A DNA stretch of 64,000 nucleotides from Afipia sp. GTDB lineage: Bacteria; Pseudomonadota; Alphaproteobacteria; Rhizobiales; Xanthobacteraceae. This document shows, one piece after another, positions 1 to 6,609 of this stretch. Location of the stretch: NCBI GenBank assembly GCA_017308595.1, contig JAFKER010000011.1:1-64000 (forward strand), written 5' to 3'. Position numbers and translations under genes: made by a program. Numbering within the stretch: the stretch's first letter is position 1; every line of letters begins with the position of its first letter. Below the pieces are notes generated by a model. It was not told the DNA's origin. It saw only the letters and a list, made by a program, of their open reading frames with translations, and ran no database searches.

Positions 1-2
1 CG

Positions 3-1442
3 GTCGCGGTCCACGACCTCGATCCCAAGATGACGCCGCCGGAAAAGCCCGACACCTGGGCGCCGGAAAACATGCCGCGCGTTGCCGACTTGCTGACCCG
101 CAGCTATTTCAACAACCTCCTCCAGCCGATGCGGATCGCCGAGACGATCGGCCGCTCGCTGCCCGGCATGGCGAAGCTCGCGGTGCAGGCGGGCAAGGGC
201 GACGTCTCGCTCAAGAACACCCGCCCCGCGCCCAAGACGCGGTTCAACGGCAAGGTGTCCGCCCACCGCGTGTGGGACGCGGTGCCGTTCAAGCTCGCCG
301 AGGTCCGCGCGATCAAGGAAGCGGTGCCGGACGCCACGGTCAACGACGTCATCCTGACCGTCGTCGGCGGGGCGCTGCGCAGCTACCTCCAGGGCAAGAA
401 CGACCTGCCCAAGGAGACCATGACCGCGATGGCGCCGATTTCGGTGCGTCAGGAGGGCGAGAAGGCCGCGCTCGGCAACCTCGTCTCGGCGATGGTAGTC
501 GGCCTCGGCACGCAGATCGAGGATCCGCTCGAACGCCTGCGCTTTGTCCATGACGAGGCGGTCAATTCGAAGGCGATGACCAACGCGGTCGGGGCCAAGA
601 CGCTGTCGGACTATTCGAAGCTCATCCCCTCGGGCCTCGCCGGGCTCGGCGCACGGCTCTACACGCGGGTCGGCGCGGCCAACATGCATGCGCCGGCGTT
701 CAACGTCGTGGTGACCAACGTGCCCGGGCCCAAGGTGCCGCTCTATTTCTGCGGCGCGCAGATGGTGTTTTCGGCCGGGACCGCCCCGGTGTTCGACTCG
801 ATGGGGCTGATCCACCCGGTCTATTCCTACGTCGACACGATCGCGGTGTCGTTCACCGCCGACCGCGACATGCTGCCCGATCCGGACGTCTATGCCGCGG
901 CGTTGCGATCCTCGTTCGAGGCATTGAAGGCGGCGGCGCTGAAACCGGCCGCGGTGGCTGCGAGAAGTGCTGCTGCGAACAACGTTTTCATGGGTATCCT
1001 TCCTTGGGTCATCAAAGTTGATGTTGCGATCTGTTCCTCTCCGGCCGGGGCTGGCGGGAAGACGGAAGCAGTCGCCGGCCTGGGCCGACGGGGAACACTA
1101 GTCTCTCGATTATTGACACAGGATGAACCGATTGTGGCCCCGCGGGTTTCATTCAAGCAAGGTGCGTTGCACCAAGGTCAATCGCGCCCGGCGGTTCAGT
1201 TTGCGTTCATGCGTGCTGCGGAATGCTCGACATCGGCACAACGGAATATCGCAAAACACAATATCGGAGGATGCTCATGGATCGCCGTGGTTTTCTCAAG
1301 TTCGCCTTTGGTGTGGCCGCTGCCGGTGCAGCGACCATCGCTGCGGCGAAGGCCGCACCGCTTGCGCCGCAAGCCATCACCGACAAGCCGATCGAGCCCG
1401 ATCAGATTCCGCAGAACGCCGTCGCCCATGACGACGATCTGA
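3..1442 (+). CDS. Wax ester synthase/diacylglycerol acyltransferase-like protein, 5'-truncated by window edge, with run-on 3' end
   Basis: The frame is open from base 3, so the start lies upstream of the window. Residues read up to about position 945 match the C-terminal half of the WS/DGAT family (DUF1298 region), including a segment reading FNVVVTNVPGP and a final stretch about TADRDMLPDPDVY. Family members esterify acyl-CoA to fatty alcohol or diacylglycerol at the membrane. The catalytic HHxxxDG motif would lie upstream and cannot be checked. Family homology seems to stop near 945, but the frame stays open to a TGA at 1440-1442. It runs 166 bases into the next gene and encodes an unlikely Arg/Ser-rich tail, so the natural stop was probably lost at a junction around 925-950. 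The first 900 bases look more GC-rich in third positions than the genes that follow. Family is confident; the last 160 codons are probably not meaningful protein. Confidence 0.7.
   Translation, partial: VAVHDLDPKMTPPEKPDTWAPENMPRVADLLTRSYFNNLLQPMRIAETIGRSLPGMAKLAVQAGKGDVSLKNTRPAPKTRFNGKVSAHRVWDAVPFKLAEVRAIKEAVPDATVNDVILTVVGGALRSYLQGKNDLPKETMTAMAPISVRQEGEKAALGNLVSAMVVGLGTQIEDPLERLRFVHDEAVNSKAMTNAVGAKTLSDYSKLIPSGLAGLGARLYTRVGAANMHAPAFNVVVTNVPGPKVPLYFCGAQMVFSAGTAPVFDSMGLIHPVYSYVDTIAVSFTADRDMLPDPDVYAAALRSSFEALKAAALKPAAVAARSAAANNVFMGILPWVIKVDVAICSSPAGAGGKTEAVAGLGRRGTLVSRLLTQDEPIVAPRVSFKQGALHQGQSRPAVQFAFMRAAECSTSAQRNIAKHNIGGCSWIAVVFSSSPLVWPLPVQRPSLRRRPHRLRRKPSPTSRSSPIRFRRTPSPMTTI
890..991 (-). pseudogene. 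3'-truncated gene for a secreted protein (signal peptide remnant)
   Basis: On the minus strand an ATG at 991 follows a good ribosome site (AAGGAAGG, spacer about 6). It encodes 33 residues that begin as a textbook Sec signal peptide: MKT, then an Ala/Leu core ending GFSAAAF. After that Phe the frame runs into the antisense of the WS/DGAT gene and stops at 890-892. Secreted proteins of this bacterial group often continue FAQ at this point, so the mature part appears to have been cut off. The overlap with the end of the acyltransferase gene, in a shared Ala/Lys-coding stretch near 925-940, suggests that one rearrangement damaged both genes. A genuine 33-residue peptide is possible but less likely. 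Confidence 0.5.
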
Positions 1443-1630
1443 AGGACGCGCAGCTTGAACAGGTGCGTTGGGGCAGGCGCCGTGGCTGGGGACGTCGCCG
1501 CTGGGGTTTCCGCCGCCGCAGATACTGGGGTTTCCGTCGCCGCCGCTACTGGCGCCGCCGTCGGTACTGGGGTTGGCGCCGCCGCGTCTATCGCCGCCGG
1601 TACTGGCGTCGCCGCCGCTACTACTGGTGA
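1277..1630 (+). CDS. Small Tat-exported protein with Arg/Trp/Tyr-rich C-terminal repeats
   Basis: This 117-residue protein has no assigned function. It opens with a twin-arginine signal (MDRRGFLKFAFG, then an Ala-rich hydrophobic stretch to about residue 30), so it should be exported folded by the Tat system. The middle (30-60) is acidic and proline-containing. Residues 63-117 are built almost only from Arg, Trp, Tyr, Gly and Phe in repeats of the type RRRYWG. The ATG at 1277 is chosen because GGAGG at 1266-1270 is well spaced; the ATG at 1271 is too close. A paralogue with the same leader follows at 1787. The basic aromatic tail could bind nucleic acid, polyphosphate or envelope polymers, but that is guesswork. 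Confidence 0.75.
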   Translation: MDRRGFLKFAFGVAAAGAATIAAAKAAPLAPQAITDKPIEPDQIPQNAVAHDDDLKDAQLEQVRWGRRRGWGRRRWGFRRRRYWGFRRRRYWRRRRYWGWRRRVYRRRYWRRRRYYW

Positions 1631-1707
1631 TGAGTTGCCGCGTGCGAACGCGCTCCGGCGATTCTCTCACTCGGATCCGTATGCGGCAAATTGATCGCGC
1701 GCACGGC

Positions 1708-1733
1708 GGAACAATCTTGCTTCACACGGAGTT
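1708..1733 (+). promoter_or_regulatory. Possible EcfG-type (general stress sigma factor) promoter
   Basis: GGAAC at 1708-1712 is followed after 17 bases by AGTT at 1730-1733. EcfG sigma factors of Hyphomicrobiales use GGAAC, 16-17 bases, then CGTT, so only the least conserved first base of the -10 differs. The -10 lies 54 bases before the ATG of the second Tat-exported protein, close to the 55 bases seen for the better match at 6290-6315. Suggestive only. Confidence 0.4.
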
Positions 1734-1786
1734 CATCCCGCTTGCGGGACACCCGGTGCCGTAAACGTTCACAAGGAGAAAAATTG

Positions 1787-2068
1787 ATGGAACGTCGTGA
1801 TTTTCTGAAATTCGCATTTGGCGTCGCCGCTGGTGCCGGCGCCATAGCTGCCGCCGCGACGGCGGCGAGTGCGGCGCCGATGCTGTCTCCTCAGCAGGAT
1901 TTAATGAACGGCGCCAAGCCTGAACCGGACCTCGCCGCCAAACCTGCGGTGGCCGATCAGGATGACGTCGCAAATGCGCATGTCGAGAACGTGCAATGGC
2001 GCCGCCGTCACCATCGGCGTCATTGGCGCCGTCACCATCGCCGCCATTGGCATCGCCGCCGCTGGTAA
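1787..2068 (+). CDS. Small Tat-exported protein with Arg/His/Trp-rich C-terminus (paralogue of the preceding gene)
   Basis: The protein has 93 residues. Its leader (MERRDFLKFAFGVAAG and an Ala-rich core to about residue 30) is nearly the same as that of the gene at 1277, with the Tat pattern RRxFLK and a likely cleavage after SAA. An acidic linker follows (PEPDLAAKPAVADQDD), then a tail from about residue 70 made of Arg, His and Trp in units like RRHHRRHW. An AAGGAG ribosome site about ten bases upstream fixes the start. A strong terminator follows at 2087. The pair looks like a tandem duplication in which leader and linker were kept while the tail repeats diverged from Tyr-rich to His-rich. 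Function unknown; the His content would allow metal binding. Confidence 0.75.
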   Translation: MERRDFLKFAFGVAAGAGAIAAAATAASAAPMLSPQQDLMNGAKPEPDLAAKPAVADQDDVANAHVENVQWRRRHHRRHWRRHHRRHWHRRRW

Positions 2069-2086
2069 GCTGCGGTTCGATCGGCG

Positions 2087-2109
2087 AACCCCGGCGTGAC
2101 GCCGGGGTT
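2087..2109 (+). terminator. Rho-independent terminator after the Tat-protein pair
   Basis: AACCCCGGCG and CGCCGGGGTT form a perfect 10-bp stem with a 3-base loop, followed by TTCGTC. It sits 18 bases after the stop at 2068 and before the converging minus-strand gene that ends at 2136. Confidence 0.85.
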
Positions 2110-2135
2110 TCGTCTGAAAGACGTAAGTCACGGAT

Positions 2136-2432
2136 TTAATCGCGGCGGCATTTACCGGCGAGGTTGCGGCGGTATCCAACCGGACATTTGCGCGCAAACA
2201 GCCGCATCAGCCGCGGGCCTTGGGGCTGTGGCCGGCAGACGCCACTGGAGAGCCGGTGAAAGCCGATGCCGCATCCGTCCTTCACCAGAAGAGTGTCGAT
2301 GCTCTTGGTGAAGACAGGCAGGGGGCCACGCGGCGCAGCCTGCACGGCCCCAGTGTAAAAGACAGAAGCCACAACAGCCATAACCACAACAGCCATGGTC
2401 CTGCGAACCATGGTTGTGAGAAATGTCTTCAT
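2136..2432 (-). CDS. Small secreted cysteine-motif protein (GCG/CRP-type)
   Basis: The protein has 98 residues. An N-terminal signal sequence (residues 1-32, ending VQAAP) precedes two related Cys motifs: GCGIGFHRLSSGVCRP at about 53-68 and CPVGYRRNLAGKC at about 82-94. This matches the pattern of small secreted proteins in Bradyrhizobium relatives that carry GCG...CRP units; their role is unknown. The first unit has three Cys and the second two, which would allow disulfides in the periplasm. The start at 2432 lies 18 bases after the stop of the upstream secreted protein, so the two are probably co-transcribed. No clear ribosome site is visible; an internal ATG at 2411 is the alternative start. 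Confidence 0.65.
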   Translation of the reverse strand: MKTFLTTMVRRTMAVVVMAVVASVFYTGAVQAAPRGPLPVFTKSIDTLLVKDGCGIGFHRLSSGVCRPQPQGPRLMRLFARKCPVGYRRNLAGKCRRD

Positions 2433-2450
2433 GACCGGATGTCCGAAAGG

Positions 2451-3317
2451 TCAGAGCTTCGGCGCGTTCCCGAGCGGTGTCTTGTGAAGGGCTTCGTTTT
2501 TCTCCGCCGCAAACGCATCCCCATCGATCTTGGCCGCGCTGACGATCTGCTTGAAGTCGATCAGGGTGAACTCGGTTTTGCTGACGCGATCGGCGGTGAT
2601 GCCGGGGAAAATCTCGACGGAGATGAGGGCGTCGCAATTCGCGGCCTTGGCTTCCGTGACAAGCTTGTCGAGCGTCTTCTCCAGGGCCTGCGAACGCTTG
2701 AGTTCTGCGACGCAACTTCCGCGTCCGTTGGCATCGTTGAGGGCGACGGCAACCTTGGGATTGATCGGCGCGTTGAGCGCTTCGAGGGCGGTGGCAGGGG
2801 TGTACTTCTGCTTCACCGACATCAGCTTGCCGCCCTTGTAGAAGTAATACATGCGGCCATCGCCGATCGCGGTCGGCGCGCCGTACTTCGTGGTGACGCG
2901 CTCGATCATCTCGGTTTTCGAAGGCTGCTTATCGGACGAGAAACCGAGAAGGCGCGAAATATAATAGGCGCGGTTGGAACTTGCTGGAGAGGAAAATACC
3001 GCCAGCATCGATTCGCCCGGATGCGTGCTGGTCGGGGCGAGGGTAAATTTCATCGCGGTGACATAGGTGACGTTGGTGCCGCCGAACTTCTGCTGCGCGG
3101 TTTCCGGCTTCACGCCGGGAAGATCCTTCAGATAGGCCTCGAAGACCGGCGCCGCCTTGCTGCCTTCCGTGGCGCTGGACAGGCCAACAATGTCGGGCTT
3201 GAGCTTTCCGGAAAACGCAGTGTCGGGGGACTTCGGCTTGATCTCGTAAGCCCAGCCGGTCGCTGTAACGGTAACCGAGAACAGCGCGGCAAATGCAACT
3301 AATCCACTGCGAAACAT
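2451..3317 (-). CDS. Secreted protein of unknown function
   Basis: The protein has 288 residues, with a signal peptide of about 23 residues (hydrophobic core, cleavage near GWA/YE). The rest is soluble and rich in Lys, Ala and Thr; no membrane segment, repeat or catalytic motif stands out. Two Cys (in GSCVAEL and ANCDALIS, about residues 203 and 228) could form one disulfide. I do not recognise the family. It is the first gene of a two-gene unit with the small Cys-motif protein downstream, so both are expected in the periplasm or outside the cell. The start at 3317 is supported by the signal peptide beginning MFRSG. Confidence 0.6.
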   Translation of the reverse strand: MFRSGLVAFAALFSVTVTATGWAYEIKPKSPDTAFSGKLKPDIVGLSSATEGSKAAPVFEAYLKDLPGVKPETAQQKFGGTNVTYVTAMKFTLAPTSTHPGESMLAVFSSPASSNRAYYISRLLGFSSDKQPSKTEMIERVTTKYGAPTAIGDGRMYYFYKGGKLMSVKQKYTPATALEALNAPINPKVAVALNDANGRGSCVAELKRSQALEKTLDKLVTEAKAANCDALISVEIFPGITADRVSKTEFTLIDFKQIVSAAKIDGDAFAAEKNEALHKTPLGNAPKL

Positions 3318-3413
3318 GGAACACCCTGTCAGAAATTCGGGACATCAAAAGCGCGAAAAGCGCGCCGAATTACGCCAATTTTTGTTTAGACCTGTCAACT
3401 GCGGATTGTTGCA

Positions 3414-4100
3414 TTATTCGACCGAGCCGAACAATGCGTTAAAGCGTGCTGTGCCCTTTGGCGAGAAGGTGACGACGCGGTTGCCTTTTTCGCGCCGGGC
3501 CCAGTTGAGTTCGTAAAACCGTGACAGGATGGCCGCGCCGAGCGATCCGGCGAGGTGGCTCCGGCGGACGCTCCAGTCGAGGCAGGTTTTGCACAGCGGC
3601 CGGCGTGATCCGCCCAGCGCGGGCAGATCGATACCGAGATCGGCCACGAAACGTTCTCCCTGCGGCGTGAGCGCGATACTGTCTTTCTGCGCGCGCAGCA
3701 GTTTCCGCCCGGTCATGGAGTCCAGCATCCGCACACCCAGATCGCCTGCAAGATGATCGTAGCAAACGCGGGCGCGCCGCAATCCGGGGTCGGCGGGGCC
3801 GGTCCGGACCCGGAGATGACCGGCACGGGCTGCGAGACCCATCAGTCCTTCGAGAACCGCGGCGACGTCAGATCCGGAAAGCCGAAAATACCGGTGCCGG
3901 CCCTGCTTCTCGGGAACAACAAGGTGGCCGGCCTCGAGCTTGGAGAGGTGCGAACTCGCGGTCTGCGCCGTGATGCCTGCTTCCTGCGCGAGTTCGGTCG
4001 CGGTGAGTGCGCGCCCGCTCATCAGCGCGGTCAGCATGTTGGAGCGCGCTGGATCGCCAACGAGAGAGGCGATCATGGCCATGTCAGGTCCAGCTTTCAT
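3414..4100 (-). CDS. ArsR-family transcriptional regulator
   Basis: The protein has 228 residues. A winged helix-turn-helix occupies about residues 15-75 ([20 protein letters not shown], then the wing with QGRHRYFRL), as in ArsR/SmtB repressors. The long C-terminal part (about 100-225) is typical of a larger ArsR subgroup. It carries a second winged-helix-like region and a CKTC pair at Cys170/Cys173, which could bind metal or sense redox state. The typical ArsR metal box ELCVCD is not present. It is transcribed divergently from the NIPSNAP gene with a 66-base gap holding an inverted repeat at 4102-4119, so it probably represses itself and that operon. Family sure, ligand unknown. Confidence 0.85.
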   Translation of the reverse strand: MKAGPDMAMIASLVGDPARSNMLTALMSGRALTATELAQEAGITAQTASSHLSKLEAGHLVVPEKQGRHRYFRLSGSDVAAVLEGLMGLAARAGHLRVRTGPADPGLRRARVCYDHLAGDLGVRMLDSMTGRKLLRAQKDSIALTPQGERFVADLGIDLPALGGSRRPLCKTCLDWSVRRSHLAGSLGAAILSRFYELNWARREKGNRVVTFSPKGTARFNALFGSVE

Positions 4101-4101
4101 A

Positions 4102-4119
4102 CTTCGATCCTAGTCGAAG
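4102..4119. promoter_or_regulatory. Candidate operator of the ArsR-type regulator
   Basis: CTTCGA and TCGAAG form perfect 6-base inverted arms around TCCTAG. The element ends one base before the regulator's ATG and lies in the 66-base divergent gap, a usual place for an ArsR binding site that controls both directions. Only the symmetry is seen; binding is inferred. Confidence 0.45.
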
Positions 4120-4166
4120 CATTGACGCCAGGCAACAATCTACTCTGCCGCAAGGAGGAGAGATTT

Positions 4167-4475
4167 ATGACCATTACCGTCTTTATTCGTTATCAGCTCG
4201 ATCCGTTCAAGCGGCATCTGTTCGAAGCGTACGCGCAGCGCTGGCTGACCATCATTCCGAAATGCGGTGGCGATCTGCTCGGCTACTGGATGCCGCATGA
4301 GGGGACCGACAATATCGCTTTCGGATTGATCTCGTTTCCCAGTCTGGCTGACTACGAAGCCTACCGCACGCGATTGAAATCGGACGACGAGGGCGTTGGT
4401 AACTTCAACTTCGCACAGGAGCACAAGTTCATCTTATCCGAGGAACGAACCTTTTTGCGGCAGGTGCAGCGCTGA
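4167..4475 (+). CDS. NIPSNAP-family protein
   Basis: The protein has 102 residues, one ferredoxin-like alpha/beta domain. The pattern [20 protein letters not shown] near the N-terminus and [16 protein letters not shown] in the middle is typical of NIPSNAP domains, whose biochemical role in bacteria is not settled. The start at 4167 is well set by AAGGAGGAG at 4152-4160. It lies divergent from the ArsR gene and 92 bases before a PEP-mutase-like gene on the same strand, so the three probably form one small regulated locus. Family assignment good; substrate unknown. Confidence 0.8.
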   Translation: MTITVFIRYQLDPFKRHLFEAYAQRWLTIIPKCGGDLLGYWMPHEGTDNIAFGLISFPSLADYEAYRTRLKSDDEGVGNFNFAQEHKFILSEERTFLRQVQR

Positions 4476-4567
4476 AACAGCGGGATGTCGATTGATCTCG
4501 TCGCGCATCGGCGGCAATCTTGACGCGCCACACAAAACAATAACGGACCACCCGGAGAGGATAACGG

Positions 4568-5404
4568 ATGACGGTTTCAGCAGCGCAGAAGCGTGCCCAG
4601 TTCAGGAAGCTTCATGAAAGCGGTTGTTTCGTATTACCCAATCCATGGGACGCGGGCAGCGCGCAATTATTACAGGCAATGGGATTTAAGGCTCTGGCGT
4701 CGACGAGTTCGGGCTTTGCGTGGTCGATCGGCCATCCCGACAACAAGGTGACGTGCGACAGCGTGCTGGCGCATTTGAAAACTCTGAATGAAGTCACCGA
4801 TCTGCCGGTGAATGCGGATTTTGAAGGTGGCTTTGCCGACGATCCGGCGGGTGTTGCGGCGAATGTAACGCGGGGCGTCGCGACCGGCGTCGCCGGATTG
4901 TCGATCGAGGACTCGACGGGCGACGCATCCGCGCCACTCTACGAGATGACACTCGCCGTCGAGCGGATCCGCGCTGCACGCGCCGCTATCGATGCGACAG
5001 GCGAAGATGTCGTGCTGGTGGGACGCTGCGAGAGCTTCCTGATCGGTCAGCCCGATCTCAAGGCGACGATTGGGCGGCTGATCGCCTATGCCGAAGCTGG
5101 CGCGGACTGTCTCTACGCGCCAGCCATCAGAGACAAGGGTCAGATCGCGACCGTGGTGAAAGAGCTCGCGCCGAAGCCGATCAATATCCTTGTGGGAAGT
5201 CCCGGACTGACGGTGGCGGAACTTGCCGATCTCGGGGTGAGGCGGATCAGCATCGGCGGTGCACTGGCGCGTACCGCCTGGGGTGGATTTTTGCGTGCTG
5301 CCCGCGAGATCGCGGAGAAGGGATCGTTCACCGAACTGGCGCATGCCGTGCCTCACGCAGAGATCAACGGCTTCTTTGCGACGGCGGCAAAGGACAGAAG
5401 GTGA
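4568..5404 (+). CDS. Isocitrate lyase/PEP mutase superfamily protein
   Basis: The 278-residue protein has the family's (beta/alpha)8 layout. Recognisable elements are FVLPNPWDAGSAQLL near residue 21, NADFEGGF at 82-89 (Asp84, metal-binding position), GLSIEDS at about 110-116 and VGRCESFL at about 150. Members of this branch cleave or rearrange C-C or C-P bonds next to a carboxylate with Mg2+. The substrate cannot be told from sequence, and the 2-methylisocitrate lyase signature KKCGH is absent. The start follows GGAGAGG at a normal distance. It lies downstream of the NIPSNAP gene and probably in its operon under the ArsR regulator. Confidence 0.8.
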   Translation: MTVSAAQKRAQFRKLHESGCFVLPNPWDAGSAQLLQAMGFKALASTSSGFAWSIGHPDNKVTCDSVLAHLKTLNEVTDLPVNADFEGGFADDPAGVAANVTRGVATGVAGLSIEDSTGDASAPLYEMTLAVERIRAARAAIDATGEDVVLVGRCESFLIGQPDLKATIGRLIAYAEAGADCLYAPAIRDKGQIATVVKELAPKPINILVGSPGLTVAELADLGVRRISIGGALARTAWGGFLRAAREIAEKGSFTELAHAVPHAEINGFFATAAKDRR

Positions 5405-5415
5405 GGCCAGGAAAG

Positions 5416-5448
5416 TCAAAAAGCAGGCACCCTTTCGGATGCCTGCTT
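5416..5448 (-). terminator. Terminator of the minus-strand small membrane protein gene
   Basis: AAGCAGGCA (5421-5429) and TGCCTGCTT (5440-5448) form a 9-bp stem with a 10-base loop. Read on the minus strand the stem is followed by TTTTTGAC, so it terminates the gene ending at 5469. It may also slow transcripts from the PEP-mutase-like gene. Confidence 0.75.
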
Positions 5449-5468
5449 GATGTGAGGGTGAGTTAAAA

Positions 5469-5885
5469 TTACTTGGTCGACGAATCCGCCGGTGCCGGGT
5501 TGTTCTGCGGCGTAGCCGGTGTTGCAGGATTGTTGGCTGCAGGCGGCGAAGCTGGCTGGGCGGGAGTCATAGCCGAACCGGTGGTCTGCCCCGTCGGCGC
5601 GCGCGGCGCCTGAGCTGTTGCACCGACCGAGGGAGATGCCGGCGTCGTCTGCGCTGTTGGTGTGGCGTCAGGGGATGTGCTGGAATTGTTCAGCCCATAG
5701 AACACCACGCCGAGAACCGCGACGATCGCAATAGCAAACAGGGCGATACGCCCACCCCGTGCGGGGCCTTCGGCTAATTCGGGGTCTGCCTGTAATTCGG
5801 TATCGAATTGTTCGGTTCGGCGGCGAAGCAACTCGTCATTCGGCGCCGCGCTGTACGGATCGTTCGGATTGCGTTCGATTGCCAT
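5469..5885 (-). CDS. Small single-pass membrane protein with Pro/Ala/Thr-rich tail
   Basis: The protein has 138 residues and no known function. The N-terminal 48 residues are polar and charged (NDPYSAAPNDELLRRRTEQ). A single transmembrane helix follows (about 49-67, IALFAIAIVAVLGVVFYGL), then about 70 residues of Pro, Ala, Thr and Ser that should lie outside the membrane as a disordered linker. The ATG at 5885 is chosen because GGAGA sits seven bases upstream. The tail contains TGQTTGS, the same heptapeptide that ends the neighbouring small membrane protein at 5999-6235. The two are therefore diverged paralogues or parts of one system. A strong terminator follows. Confidence 0.7.
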   Translation of the reverse strand: MAIERNPNDPYSAAPNDELLRRRTEQFDTELQADPELAEGPARGGRIALFAIAIVAVLGVVFYGLNNSSTSPDATPTAQTTPASPSVGATAQAPRAPTGQTTGSAMTPAQPASPPAANNPATPATPQNNPAPADSSTK

Positions 5886-5998
5886 GACTGTTTCTCCAGT
5901 GAAGGTTTGTGTGTCCGGTAAGAACGACTGTGGAGACAATCACCGAACCGGTGAGACGTTCCAAACGAACACCCCTGTTTCGGGGAACCCGACCACCT

Positions 5999-6235
5999 CT
6001 ATTTCGCGCCAGAACCCGTCGTCTGGCCCGTGCTCCATGAAGGGACGGCAGACGTTTCATGCTGCGCGGGGTTCATCCACGCGAGGACCACTGCGAGGAC
6101 AACGAGAAGCACAACGCCAATCAGCGCTTTGAAAGGCTTGCCTTGCTGGTTCTTGAAGTCGCTCGTCGTGGCTGTTTCGTTGTAGCCGCTTTTCCGGCTG
6201 CCAGACGTTCGATCATCCTCCGACATGAGGGCCAT
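5999..6235 (-). CDS. Small single-pass membrane protein, likely EcfG-regulated
   Basis: The protein has 78 residues. A polar N-terminus (SEDDRTSGSRKSGYNETATT) precedes one transmembrane helix (about 41-58, IGVVLLVVLAVVLAWMN) and a short tail ending STGQTTGSGAK. The start at 6235 has an ideal ribosome site (AAGGGAGG, spacer 8). The last residues share TGQTTGS with the next gene on the same strand. A near-perfect EcfG promoter lies 55 bases upstream, so the gene should be induced in general stress or stationary phase. Function unknown. Confidence 0.7.
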   Translation of the reverse strand: MALMSEDDRTSGSRKSGYNETATTSDFKNQQGKPFKALIGVVLLVVLAVVLAWMNPAQHETSAVPSWSTGQTTGSGAK

Positions 6236-6609
6236 ATCCAAAACCTCCCTTATCTGCACCCGTGAGCCCGGATTTCGATTTGAAAGAGCAACGGTCTGGC
6301 AGGGTGCAGCGTTCCTGTTCAGCCTTGCAATTGGAGCGGGGCTGCATTGCAGACCTCGGCATCGCACTGCAGCGAACGCTTGGACTTCCGCGACATGCAG
6401 AAAGGAGCCGCAATGTCCTTTCAGCAGTGGGCTTCGCGGCGACACAACTGGTCTGACCGGAGGGAAAAGCGATCCTAAAATTGCTTTTCAAAACAAAGGT
6501 CTGATGAATGTGATTTATGATGTGCTGGAAACGAAAAGCGACATAGACTGGTTCTAATCAGACTCGTGGCGCAGCCAACAAATAGCCCCGGCAAAGAGGC
6601 AACGGAATT
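6236..6609. other. 374-base intergenic region
   Basis: This divergent gap separates the small membrane proteins from the oxidoreductase gene. It holds the EcfG-type promoter of the leftward gene at 6290-6315. The short frames in it on both strands have no ribosome site or family resemblance. Nothing else is recognised. Confidence 0.5.
6290..6315 (-). promoter_or_regulatory. EcfG-type general stress promoter
   Basis: On the minus strand GGAAC (6315-6311) is followed by exactly 17 bases and CGTT (6293-6290). This equals the published consensus of EcfG (PhyR/NepR-controlled) sigma factors in Hyphomicrobiales. The -10 is 55 bases before the ATG at 6235. Confidence 0.7.

Noticed and set aside
1470..1620. 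Repetitive DNA considered as a CRISPR-like or tandem repeat array
   Set aside because: The periodicity comes from repeated Arg/Tyr/Trp codons inside a coding frame; there are no spacers of constant length.
2220..3302. 360-residue open frame on the plus strand
   Set aside because: Lies antisense to two secreted-protein genes with signal peptides; composition is typical of an antisense frame (Gly/Arg/Asp-rich).
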